Shown here: piece after piece, positions 9,222 through 17,365 of the stretch | Position numbering within the stretch: the stretch's first letter is position 1 | How the letters are laid out: every line of letters starts with the position of its first letter | Assembly (NCBI GenBank): GCA_005502875.1 | Contig: SCMV01000014.1 | Span: 19,293-83,292 of the forward strand | Length of the DNA stretch: 64,000 nucleotides | Source of the DNA: Comamonadaceae bacterium 2PF | GTDB lineage: Bacteria > Pseudomonadota > Gammaproteobacteria > Burkholderiales > Burkholderiaceae_C | Direction: 5' to 3' | The notes under the pieces: model-generated | The model's database searches: none | What the model was told of the DNA's origin: nothing | Seen by the model: only the letters and a program-made list of their open reading frames with translations | Position numbers and translations under genes: made by a program

Positions 9222-9787
9222 GACTTCTTGAGTGCCTCGACCTCGGCCGCAGGCGCCTTGGCCAGTTGCACGCAGGTGGTGAAGTTGCCGTGCATGCGGC
9301 GCGCCTTGATCTCGAAGTAGGTCCAGTCGACGATGTCTTCGCGCTTGAAGCTCACCTGGCCGCCCACGGCCAGCTTCTTGAGGCGGCTGGGCACGCTGTT
9401 GGCCTTGCCCTTGTAGCCGTTGCCGTCCTTCTCGAAAGGGTGGATCCAGACGTACTCGGTCACCTTGCCTTCGGTCAGCCGCACGCGCACGGACTCGACA
9501 TCGACGTTGGGGTCGTTGGAGGCATGGACCTTCAGGAACCCGTCGAGCGAGCCTTGCGCCTTCTTGAAGGCCGCTTTCATGGCAGGGTCCTTGTCGTTGA
9601 GCTCCACGACTTCCTGCTGCTCTTCGGCCTTTTGTTCAGCTTTTGGTGCGGCCGCTTTCTGGCTGGCTGCGGGCTTTGTTGCCACAGCAGGTTCGGCGTG
9701 TGCCGCACCCATCGACAAGCAGAGCAAGCTGGAGACCAGGGCAATCGACGTGGTTTGAACAAGGTTGGGCATGCGTGCAAAAGGCAT
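9191..9787 (-). CDS. Exported DUF2314-like protein
   Basis: Secreted or periplasmic protein of about 198 residues. The chosen start (MPFARMPNLVQTTS) gives a signal peptide ending GAAHA, followed by a Lys/Ala/Glu-rich linker. The C-terminal ~130 residues resemble the DUF2314 (YegJ-like) family: VESVRVRLTEGKVTEYVWI, then an EDIVDWTYFEI motif. Function unknown. Alternative starts are 9811 (MSDSAVTK) and 9772 (MPNLVQ); 9787 was preferred because it leaves a positively charged n-region. The gene converges on and overlaps the oxidoreductase gene. Confidence 0.7.
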   Translation of the reverse strand: MPFARMPNLVQTTSIALVSSLLCLSMGAAHAEPAVATKPAASQKAAAPKAEQKAEEQQEVVELNDKDPAMKAAFKKAQGSLDGFLKVHASNDPNVDVESVRVRLTEGKVTEYVWIHPFEKDGNGYKGKANSVPSRLKKLAVGGQVSFKREDIVDWTYFEIKARRMHGNFTTCVQLAKAPAAEVEALKKSYGLDCSKNL

Positions 9788-9974
9788 CTTCGTGACGGCA
9801 GAGTCAGACATGTGGGTGCCCGAGCGACGAGCGCACGGACACCAGCGGAGTGTGCGCGAATTTCGGGCTTTGGCCGTGCGCACTTTGTCCTGAAAACCCC
9901 GCACGGCCCCTGCATGCGCGGCAGGGGAGACCCTGTCATCCGGGCGAATCAGGGTTTTCAGGTAAGGTGCTGCG

Positions 9975-11018
9975 ATGACCTTGGCTGCCTTGTCTTCCCC
10001 CCTGTCCGCGCTGACGCGAGACCGCCGCACGCAGGGCTTTTTGTGTGCTCTGGCGGGCGCGGTGGCGTTTTCCGGCAAGGCCATCGTGGCCAAGCTGATG
10101 TACCGCCATGGCGCCGACGCGATCTCCGTGGTGGGCTTGCGCATGGCCATGGCCTTGCCGATGTTCCTGTTGATGGCCTGGTGGGCGGGCCGCAGCTCGG
10201 GCGCTGGTGGGCGACTGCCGCTCAGCCGCCGCCAGCTCTGGCAGGTGATCGGCCTGGGGTTCACGGGCTACTACCTGGCCAGCACGCTCGACTTCCTGGG
10301 GTTGCAGTACATCAGCGCCAGCCTGGAGCGCGCGATCCTTTACCTCAACCCGAGCCTGGTGCTGTTGCTGTCGGTGTGCTTCCTGGGTGCGCGTTTGCGT
10401 TGGGTGCAGGTGCTTGCGCTGATGATCAGCTATGCGGGCGTGCTGGTGGTGTTCCTTCACGACTGGGATGTGGCCCACATGGTGTCCGACGCGTCGCAGG
10501 GGCTGGATGCCCGCTCTGCCGTGGCCATGGGCAGCGTGCTGGTGTTCTTGAGCGCCTTGTCCTATGCCATTTACCTCATGGGCAGCGGGCAGCTGGTTCA
10601 GCAACTCGGTTCCATGCGCTTGGTGGGGTTGGCGTCCTGCGCGGCTTGCCTGATGTGCCTGGCGCAGTGGTGGGTGGCGCACGCGCTGAGCGAGGGCCGC
10701 CTGGGTGGCCTGGATCACCTGCCGTGGCAGGTGTGGGGGCTGTCTGCGCTCAACGCAACGGCCTGCACGGTGCTGCCGGTGTGGTTGGTGATGCGGGGCG
10801 TGCAGTTGCTGGGGGCCTCGGTGGCGGCCCAGGTGGGCATGGTCGGACCGCTCTCGACCATCTGGCTGGCCTCTTGGTTCCTGGACGAGCCGGTGACCGC
10901 CCGCCTGATGATGGGCACAGGCACGGTGTTGCTGGGCATCCTGGTGCTCTCGCGCATGAATCGGCCACCGGCGCCGCAGGTCAAGACGGTGATCGAGTCT
11001 GGCGGCGCGAAGGACTGA
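9975..11018 (+). CDS. DMT-superfamily (EamA) transporter
   Basis: Inner-membrane protein of 347 residues with about ten hydrophobic helices arranged as two EamA repeats; the first repeat begins GFLCALAGAVAFSGKAIVAKL and the second AMGSVLVFLSALSYAIYLM. The second repeat ends with LMMGTGTVLLGILVLSRM, as usual in RhaT/EamA exporters of metabolites or amino acids. Substrate cannot be read from the sequence. It is transcribed divergently from the DUF2314 gene and ends facing ybiB. Confidence 0.88.
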   Translation: MTLAALSSPLSALTRDRRTQGFLCALAGAVAFSGKAIVAKLMYRHGADAISVVGLRMAMALPMFLLMAWWAGRSSGAGGRLPLSRRQLWQVIGLGFTGYYLASTLDFLGLQYISASLERAILYLNPSLVLLLSVCFLGARLRWVQVLALMISYAGVLVVFLHDWDVAHMVSDASQGLDARSAVAMGSVLVFLSALSYAIYLMGSGQLVQQLGSMRLVGLASCAACLMCLAQWWVAHALSEGRLGGLDHLPWQVWGLSALNATACTVLPVWLVMRGVQLLGASVAAQVGMVGPLSTIWLASWFLDEPVTARLMMGTGTVLLGILVLSRMNRPPAPQVKTVIESGGAKD

Positions 11019-11107
11019 GCTGCGTCAACGCAGCGAGCTGGCCTGGCCTTGTGGTGGGGCGGCGGTTCGAGCGGTCCCTGGTTGATGGACCGCTGCCGCA
11101 CGTGGGC

Positions 11108-12091
11108 TCAGGCCGCTTGAGCCCGCGACAGCGCCTGCACCAGGCAATCTGCCTGGGCGTCGATGGACGCGGGCAGGCGCTGAGGATCGTGCCGCACCGC
11201 CTCGATCCAGCTGGCGGTGACGTCGGCTTCCCGGCCTTCAGGCAGCTCCGGCAGCGACACCAGCACGCCCTCGACGGGCGCCCGGCTGAGCGCATCTTGT
11301 CGCTGTCCGCGCAGGAAGACATCGAAGCGAGGCTGGCGGCGCGCGTCGGCCACGGGCTCGCCTTCGGTGCCACGCATCAGCAGCGCATCGGCCCCGCTCA
11401 AGGCAATGAAGCCCGCGAGCGATTCACCGTATTCAGGGTGGGTGTGGTTGATGACGCGCAGGCGCGGCGCGGGTGAATCGTTGCCATCGGCGCCGTTGGG
11501 TGTGGGCAGTGCGAACGGGTCCAGCAGCTTGACAACGGTGTGCGCAGGGTTGCGCAGGCCCACCGTCCAGCGCACGTCCAGCAAGCGTGCCACGCTGGGG
11601 CAGAGGTCGGCGATGTCGATGAAGGCGGGCTGCCCGGCCTGCCAGCATGCGGCCAGTTGCGTGGCGTCCTTCACCTGAGGCCAGCGCGCGGCGGCGAACA
11701 CCTGCGACGAGGTGATGCGCGTCGGGTCCGTGGCGGGGCCGTGCACCAGCACGCGCACGCCGCGTCGGGCCAGTGCCCAGGCCAGAAGGGGCGTCAGGTT
11801 GGGCAGTTTGCGCGAGCCGTTGTAGGAGGGCAGCAGCACGACGCCTCGCGGCGCCGCCGCCAAGGCCGGTCGCAGGTCGATGCAGCGCTCGGTGGTGGCA
11901 TCAAGGAAGCCGATGAGCTCGTCGGGCGTTTCGCCTTTGATGCGCATGGCCAGGCAGAAGGCGCCGATCTCCAGGTCGGTGACCTGGCCGTCGAGCACCT
12001 GCGACATCAGGTCGTGCGCCTGCTCGCGAGAAAGCGGCCGGGCGCCGTCTTTGCCCCGGCCGATGACCTTGATGTGTGCGGCGATGCCCAT
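11108..12091 (-). CDS. ybiB: DNA-binding protein YbiB (TrpD2-like)
   Basis: Protein of 327 residues of the anthranilate phosphoribosyltransferase-like fold (glycosyltransferase family 3), starting MGIAAHIKVIGRGKDGARPLSREQAHDLM with a helical N-domain, then the catalytic-like domain (GVVLLPSYNGSRKLPNLTPLLAW). The E. coli homologue YbiB/TrpD2 binds nucleic acid without sequence specificity and lacks TrpD activity. No trp genes lie nearby. It is the last gene of the nas operon on the minus strand, 54 bases after nasA. Confidence 0.85.
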   Translation of the reverse strand: MGIAAHIKVIGRGKDGARPLSREQAHDLMSQVLDGQVTDLEIGAFCLAMRIKGETPDELIGFLDATTERCIDLRPALAAAPRGVVLLPSYNGSRKLPNLTPLLAWALARRGVRVLVHGPATDPTRITSSQVFAAARWPQVKDATQLAACWQAGQPAFIDIADLCPSVARLLDVRWTVGLRNPAHTVVKLLDPFALPTPNGADGNDSPAPRLRVINHTHPEYGESLAGFIALSGADALLMRGTEGEPVADARRQPRFDVFLRGQRQDALSRAPVEGVLVSLPELPEGREADVTASWIEAVRHDPQRLPASIDAQADCLVQALSRAQAA

Positions 12092-12145
12092 GTTGCCTCG
12101 GCGTGGTGTCTTGTGGTGATCCTGCTGCAGGGCAGGATTATCCCG

Positions 12146-15022
12146 TCACGCGGTGGCCGTGGCGTTTGTCGGGTTGCCCTGTGAGGTGCTGTCCTCCGTG
12201 TTGACCGGTGTTTGCTGCACCAGCTTGCGCAGCGCAGGCAGGCAGGAGCCGCAGTTGGTGCCGCAGCGCAGCTCTCCCTGCAGGCTGGCCAGGCGCTGAT
12301 CGGCGTTGCCACCGCAACGCCCCAGCACTTGGGTGATGGCGATGTCGCTGACGTTGAAGCATGTGCAAACTTGCTTGCCCCGGTTGGCGGTCGCCACTGG
12401 CGGGGTGTCACCTGGTGCGAGCAGGGCCGTGCCGAGCTCGTCGATGGGCAGGTCGTCTTGAAGCAGTGGTCGAACCCACTTTTCGGAGGCGAGCTCGCCC
12501 ACCATCAGGAAGGCACGCAGGCGGCGACCTTGCTCGGTCTGCGCCACCTGCATGCGGCGCTGCTGGCCCTGCTTGGGATCGTCATAGCGCATGACGCCGG
12601 ACCCGCCGATGCCGAACAAATCGGCCAACTCGTCGAGCGTGGCGGCATCGATGGGCGAGGGCGATGCCGCTCGGAACAACAGGCCCACACGCGCCTGTTC
12701 ATCCGGTTCTCGGCCGAAAGGCACGCAGGCCGTGAACGGAAAGCGCTGCATCCAGCCTTTGAGCTGCTCGCGCAGGCTCAGGGCCTGGTCGGCGGGCAGC
12801 CAAGCCACGGCCAACAGCTTCCAGGGCAGGTCCGCCGGCGACAGGCGCACGGCCGCGTGCTTGAGCTCGGGTTGCTTGGACGTCGGGCAGAAAGCGGGTT
12901 GGGTCAGGGCGTTCACACCGGTCACGCGGCGACCGTGTGCATCGACGCCGCCGAGGGCTTCTTCACCCCAGTGCATGGCGATGTGGCCCTGATGGCGCCC
13001 CATGCCTTCGTGCGCCATGGCCGGGATCAGCAACTGGCCACGTCGAGACGTGACTTGCACGAGTTGGCCATCGCTCAGGCCCAGCTCGGCCATGTCGGCA
13101 GGGTGCAGCTCGATGCTGGGCTCGGCCACATGCCCGAACAGGCGCCCGAGCGTGCCGGTGCGGCTCATGCCGTGCCATTGATCGCGCAGGCGGCCGGTGT
13201 TGAGCGCGAAGGGGAAGCGCTCATCGGGCACCTCTCGCACGGGCAGGGGGCGCACGGCGGCGAAGCGGGCGCGGCCATCGGGTGTGGCGAAGCGGCCGTC
13301 GGTGTAGAGGCGTTTGCGACCCTCGGTGGCGCCTTCGGGCATGGGCCACTGCTGCGGGCCCTGTGAGTCGAGCAGGGCGTAGCTCAGACCAGTGATGTCG
13401 AGGTCACGGCCACGGGTGCTTTCGCGGTGCTCGTTCCAGACGGACTCGGGCGTCGTGTAGGGGAAGAGGGTGTCGGTGCCGGGCAGGTAGCGCGAGGTGC
13501 GCTCGGGCAGGCGGGCCTCCAGCCGGCGGCCAACGTCGGTGAAGATGACCCAGTCGTGGCGGGCTTCACCGGCAGCGGCCACCGCAGGGCGCACGCGGCT
13601 GATGCGGCGTTCGCTGTTGGTGACGGTGCCGTCCTTCTCGCCCCAGGTGCTGGCCGGCAGCAGGATGTCGGCGTAGGCGCAGGTGGCGGTGGTGGCGAAG
13701 GCTTCCTGCACCACGACGAGCTCGGCCCGCTCCAGGGCCTTGCGCACGGTGTGCTGGTCGGGCAGCGACTGGGCGGGGTTGGTGCACGCGATCCAGAGTG
13801 CCTTGATCTCACCTCGCGCGGCCGCTTCGAACATCTCGACCGCCGTCTTGCCAGGCTGCGAAGGCACCTCGCGCACGCCCCACAGCGCGGCCACCTCGGC
13901 GCGGTCGATCTCGCTGCCCAGGTTGCGGTGAGCGCTCAGCAGGTTGGCCATGCCGCCCACTTCGCGCCCGCCCATGGCGTTGGGCTGACCCGTCAAAGAG
14001 AAGGGGCCGGCGCCCGGCTTGCCGATCTGGCCGGTGGCCAGGTGCAGGTTGATGAGCGCGGCGTTCTTGTCGGTGCCCTGGCTGCTCTGGTTCAGGCCCT
14101 GGCAATACAGGGACAGCGTGGGCGTCTGCTGGCCGAACCAACGTGCAGCCAATTCGAGGTCTTCACGACGGATGCCGCAGACCTCGCTGACGCGATCGGG
14201 GGTGTGTGGCTGCACGACCTCCAGCAGGTCGCTGAAGCCGCTGGTGTGGTCGCGGATGTAGGCCTGGTCGAGCAGGCCGTCGCGCGCCAGGATGTGCAGC
14301 AGGCCGTGGTACAGCGCCACGTCGGTGCCGGGCTGGATGGCCAGGTGCAGGTCGGCCATGTCGGCGGTCTCGGTGCGCCGGGGGTCGACCACGATCATCT
14401 TCATGCTCGGGTTGGCTTGGCGTGCGGCCTCGATGCGACGGAACAGGATCGGGTGGGCCCAGGCCGTGTTCGAGCCGGTGATGAAGAGCGTGCCGGCGTG
14501 GTCGAAGTCTTCGTAGCAGGCGGGTGGGGCGTCGCTGCCGAGGGTGACCTTGTAGCCAGCCACCGCGCTGCTCATGCACAGGCGCGAGTTGGTGTCTAGG
14601 TTGTTGGTGCCCAGCAGGCCCTTGACCAGCTTGTTGACGACGTAGTAATCCTCGGTCAGCAATTGGCCAGAGCCGTAAAAGCCCACGGCCTGCGGTCCAT
14701 GCTCGCGCACGATGGCGGCCAGGCGGTCGGCTGCCTCGTCCAGTGCCGCGTCCCAGCCGACTCGCTCGGGTGGGGCATGGCGACTGGCGCGACGCATGGG
14801 GTGCATCAGGCGGGTCTGCTTCGTCACCGCTTCGGCGGCGGTCAGGTGCAGCGTGCTGCCTTTGGTGCAAAGGCGCCCGAAGTTGGCAGGGTGATCGGGG
14901 TCGCCTTGCACTTGCACGATCTGATCGCCGCGTGACTCGATCAGCACACCGCAGCCGGTGCCGCAGTAGGGGCAGGTGGCGCGGGTGACCTGGGTGGAGG
15001 CGGCGATGGGGATGGTCTTCAT
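12146..15022 (-). CDS. nasA: Assimilatory nitrate reductase, catalytic subunit
   Basis: Cytoplasmic molybdoenzyme of 958 residues reducing nitrate to nitrite. The N-terminal [4Fe-4S] motif is Cys17-x2-Cys20-x3-Cys24-x27-Cys52 (TCPYCGTGCG ... LCTKG). The Mo-ligand Cys is in RLCMSSAVAGY (about residue 149), as in Nap/Nas enzymes. A molybdopterin dinucleotide-binding domain lies near residues 700-800 (LNTGRLRDQWHGMSRTG). The C-terminus carries a BFD-like [2Fe-2S] domain with CTC and CGTNCGSC. The start at 15022 (MKTIPIAAS) is preferred because the longer frame reaches into the upstream gene. Spacing to the upstream PilJ-N gene is 14 bases, so it is co-transcribed. Confidence 0.95.
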   Translation of the reverse strand: MKTIPIAASTQVTRATCPYCGTGCGVLIESRGDQIVQVQGDPDHPANFGRLCTKGSTLHLTAAEAVTKQTRLMHPMRRASRHAPPERVGWDAALDEAADRLAAIVREHGPQAVGFYGSGQLLTEDYYVVNKLVKGLLGTNNLDTNSRLCMSSAVAGYKVTLGSDAPPACYEDFDHAGTLFITGSNTAWAHPILFRRIEAARQANPSMKMIVVDPRRTETADMADLHLAIQPGTDVALYHGLLHILARDGLLDQAYIRDHTSGFSDLLEVVQPHTPDRVSEVCGIRREDLELAARWFGQQTPTLSLYCQGLNQSSQGTDKNAALINLHLATGQIGKPGAGPFSLTGQPNAMGGREVGGMANLLSAHRNLGSEIDRAEVAALWGVREVPSQPGKTAVEMFEAAARGEIKALWIACTNPAQSLPDQHTVRKALERAELVVVQEAFATTATCAYADILLPASTWGEKDGTVTNSERRISRVRPAVAAAGEARHDWVIFTDVGRRLEARLPERTSRYLPGTDTLFPYTTPESVWNEHRESTRGRDLDITGLSYALLDSQGPQQWPMPEGATEGRKRLYTDGRFATPDGRARFAAVRPLPVREVPDERFPFALNTGRLRDQWHGMSRTGTLGRLFGHVAEPSIELHPADMAELGLSDGQLVQVTSRRGQLLIPAMAHEGMGRHQGHIAMHWGEEALGGVDAHGRRVTGVNALTQPAFCPTSKQPELKHAAVRLSPADLPWKLLAVAWLPADQALSLREQLKGWMQRFPFTACVPFGREPDEQARVGLLFRAASPSPIDAATLDELADLFGIGGSGVMRYDDPKQGQQRRMQVAQTEQGRRLRAFLMVGELASEKWVRPLLQDDLPIDELGTALLAPGDTPPVATANRGKQVCTCFNVSDIAITQVLGRCGGNADQRLASLQGELRCGTNCGSCLPALRKLVQQTPVNTEDSTSQGNPTNATATA

Positions 15023-15036
15023 GGTGGGGCGATGCC

Positions 15037-15867
15037 TCAGTTCAGTCGGGCGTACAGGCCGGTCACCCGGTCCATGATCTGCAGGATGTTTTCGCTGCTG
15101 CGCAGCACCTCGGCGCCGTGGCGTGGGTTGCGCGCGTTGCGGTCGATGCGGCTGAGCGCATTGTCGAAGAAGACCCATTGCTGGCGGGCCAGAGACAACT
15201 CATCGCGGATGGTGTTGGTGACCTCGGGCGCCGATTCAAGCAAGGTCAGCGCACCGAGGAATTCGCGTTTGGCCGTCTCGAGTTCGCGCTGCTGAGCCGG
15301 GTCGGCAGCGCTCCAGGTGAGGCTGAGGTAGCACTTGGCCGATCGCTGCGAAAGCATGCGCTGGCGTCCCGCCACATTGACCAGTTTGCCGACCGGTTTG
15401 CCCGAGAGTTGCTCCAGCTGCACGGTGCCCTGGTGGGCCAGGGCGAGCACGCGTGCGTCCAGGCTCAGCAGCTTGGGCGCCTGTTCACGCTTGGGTGCGG
15501 CGCCAACGAGCGCCAGTTTGTAGTCGCTCCAAACACCTTCGAGTTGCTGATAGGTGGTGCGGATGGCCGGTTGCGAGGCGTAGGCCTTGAGCTCGACCAG
15601 CTGCCGGTCGAACGTGGCCATCGACTCGGCCAGGATGCGCGCGGCCTTGTCTGGCTCGATGCCTTGACCGATGGCCAGCCAGGCCTTGGCCATGCGCTGA
15701 GACAGCATGCGCTGACGACCGGCTTTGTTGATGGCGTCGTTGATGTCGATCACCTGGGCACGAGCCGTGGCTGGCGCCATGCCAAGCGGTGCGATGAACG
15801 CGGTGAGGGCCACGCCTGTCAGCCCTTGCAGGCAGGTGCGGCGTTGATCGTTGTACAACTGGGGCAT
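15037..15867 (-). CDS. Exported protein with two PilJ-N / NarX P-box-like sensor repeats
   Basis: 276-residue protein starting MPQLYNDQRRTCLQGLTG. The twin-arginine followed by a hydrophobic segment ending ATARA suggests Tat or Sec export. The mature part contains the type IV pili methyl-accepting chemotaxis transducer N-terminal domain twice: the decapeptide AGRQRMLSQR occurs at about residues 49-58 and again at 166-175, each in a long helix. The motif resembles the nitrate-binding P-box of NarX/NarQ. No membrane anchor, kinase or methyl-accepting domain follows, so it is a sensor domain without an output domain. It sits between the flavoprotein and nasA genes. A nitrate-related role is inferred from motif and position. 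An upstream in-frame start at 15909 is possible. Confidence 0.82.
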   Translation of the reverse strand: MPQLYNDQRRTCLQGLTGVALTAFIAPLGMAPATARAQVIDINDAINKAGRQRMLSQRMAKAWLAIGQGIEPDKAARILAESMATFDRQLVELKAYASQPAIRTTYQQLEGVWSDYKLALVGAAPKREQAPKLLSLDARVLALAHQGTVQLEQLSGKPVGKLVNVAGRQRMLSQRSAKCYLSLTWSAADPAQQRELETAKREFLGALTLLESAPEVTNTIRDELSLARQQWVFFDNALSRIDRNARNPRHGAEVLRSSENILQIMDRVTGLYARLN

Positions 15868-15927
15868 GCTGGAACCTGGCGCGCAGCAGCCTTGGGGCCG
15901 CTTGCGCATTGCATGAAAGGCGCCGAC

Positions 15928-17175
15928 TCAGGCCGCAGCCTGGAGCGCAGGATCGTTGACCGCGCCAAACATCAGGCGGTCGCGGTGAGCGGAGATCGAC
16001 CGGCCTTCGCGGATCAACTGGAAGTACTGGCTGCCGTCTTCGGTGTCGCCATACAGGCAGGCCCCGACGAGCTTGTCGCCACGGATCACCAACTTCTTGT
16101 AGGTGCCGCCCATCGGGTCGGACAGCACGATCACCTCGGTGTCGTCGCCACCCATGAAGTCGCCCGCAGAAAACAGGTTGATGCCCGTGACCTTGAGCTT
16201 GGTCGACACCTGCGAGCCCAGGTAGCGCCCGATGCCCAGGCGCGCCAGGTGGTTGGCCACCACCTTGCCCTGTTCGTACAGCGGCGCCACCAGTCCGTAG
16301 GCCACGCCCCGGTGCGAGGCGCATTCGCCCACCGCGTAGATGCGAGGGTCGGTGACGGTCTGCATGGTGTCGGTGACGCTGATGCCGCCTCGGCCATCGT
16401 GGGCGCAGCCAATGCCTGCGCTGCGCGCCAGCTCGGTGTTGGGGCGGATGCCAGCTGCCATCACCACCAGATCGGCCAGCACTTCCTGTCCGTCCTTGAA
16501 GCGAACGGCCCGCACGCGGCCGGCCCCGTCGTCCAGCAAAGCTTCGGTCTGTGCGGGCAGCAGGAAGCGGATGCCGCGATCTTCCAGGGCGCGCTGCAAC
16601 AGCTTGCCGGCGACCTCGTCGAGCTGCCGCTCGAGCAGCCATGGTGCCAGGTGCACCACGGTGACTTCCATGCCGCGCTGGCGCAGGCCGTTGGCGGCCT
16701 CCAGACCCAGCAGGCCGCCACCGATGACGACCGCGTGGCGGTGCGTGGCGGCGGTTTGGATCATGGCCTGCGTGTCGGCGATGTCGCGGTAGGCGATCAC
16801 GCCTTCGAGCTCCTTGCCGGGCACGGGCAGGATGAAGGGGTTCGAGCCGGTGGCCAGCAGCAGCCTGTCGTAAGGCTCCTCTGAACCATCGTCGGCGATG
16901 ACGACCCGGCGTGCGCGGTCGATGCGCGTGACCTTGCGGCCCATGCGCAGGCGGATGCCGTGCTCCTCGTACCAGCTCACCGGGTTGAGGATGATCTCGT
17001 CGATCGTCTGCTCACCGGCCAGGACCGGTGACAACATGATGCGGTTGTAGTTCGGGTGCGGTTCGGCCCCGAACACGGTGATGTCATGCAGGTCGGGCGC
17101 GAGCTTGAGCAGCTCTTCCAGGGCCCGAACGCCAGCCATGCCATTGCCCACCATCACCAACTTCTGTTTGGTCAT
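15928..17175 (-). CDS. FAD/NAD(P)H oxidoreductase, NirB N-terminal-like; probable NasA electron donor
   Basis: 415-residue flavoprotein. FAD-binding motif VGNGMAGVRALEELL at the N-terminus; NAD(P)H-binding motif VIGGGLLGLEAANGL at about residues 143-157. A second FAD contact is ISVTDTMQTVTDPRIYAVGEC. The protein matches the first half of nitrite reductase large subunit NirB but stops before the BFD, ferredoxin-like and siroheme domains. It is not a frameshift: after the stop there are only 60 bases before the next gene start. As first gene of the nas operon it most likely passes electrons from NAD(P)H to the C-terminal [2Fe-2S] domain of NasA, as proposed for the small subunits of other assimilatory nitrate reductases. 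Confidence 0.88.
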   Translation of the reverse strand: MTKQKLVMVGNGMAGVRALEELLKLAPDLHDITVFGAEPHPNYNRIMLSPVLAGEQTIDEIILNPVSWYEEHGIRLRMGRKVTRIDRARRVVIADDGSEEPYDRLLLATGSNPFILPVPGKELEGVIAYRDIADTQAMIQTAATHRHAVVIGGGLLGLEAANGLRQRGMEVTVVHLAPWLLERQLDEVAGKLLQRALEDRGIRFLLPAQTEALLDDGAGRVRAVRFKDGQEVLADLVVMAAGIRPNTELARSAGIGCAHDGRGGISVTDTMQTVTDPRIYAVGECASHRGVAYGLVAPLYEQGKVVANHLARLGIGRYLGSQVSTKLKVTGINLFSAGDFMGGDDTEVIVLSDPMGGTYKKLVIRGDKLVGACLYGDTEDGSQYFQLIREGRSISAHRDRLMFGAVNDPALQAAA

Positions 17176-17222
17176 GTGCGTGCTCCATCAGCGGTATTCA
17201 TCTTTTTGTGCCCCGGATGCAA

Positions 17223-17237
17223 GCAAGTAAAGGGCCA
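17223..17237 (-). promoter_or_regulatory. Sigma-54 (-24/-12) promoter for the nas operon
   Basis: Read on the minus strand the site is TGGCCCTTTACTTGC: GG and GC elements separated by exactly 10 bases, followed by TTGC as in the RpoN consensus (TGGCAC-N5-TTGC). It is 48 bases upstream of the flavoprotein start codon. This predicts nitrogen-regulated (NtrC-dependent) transcription of the operon. Confidence 0.6.
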
Positions 17238-17304
17238 GGGGTGGGGCAGGCCTCTGCACCGAATGCGGGCGCAGATCTTGCGAGCCGCATCGAAATCGGG
17301 CGTG

Positions 17305-17319
17305 GCACCATGAGCGTGC
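17305..17319. promoter_or_regulatory. Candidate NtrC enhancer site
   Basis: GCACC-ATGAG-CGTGC differs by one base from the inner dyad of the NtrC consensus (GCACC-N5-GGTGC). It lies about 100 bases upstream of the start expected from the sigma-54 promoter at 17223-17237, a normal position for an enhancer. It also lies just upstream of the divergent phosphatase/kinase gene. Confidence 0.4.
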
Positions 17320-17365
17320 GTGCACACCAGCGACAAAACCAGAAAACGCTCCTGCTGAGGAAGAC

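Noticed and set aside
15909..17175. Possible frameshifted nirB pseudogene
   Set aside because: After the flavoprotein stop there is only a short gap before the next gene, and no siroheme-domain residues occur in any frame; a clean stand-alone gene fits better.
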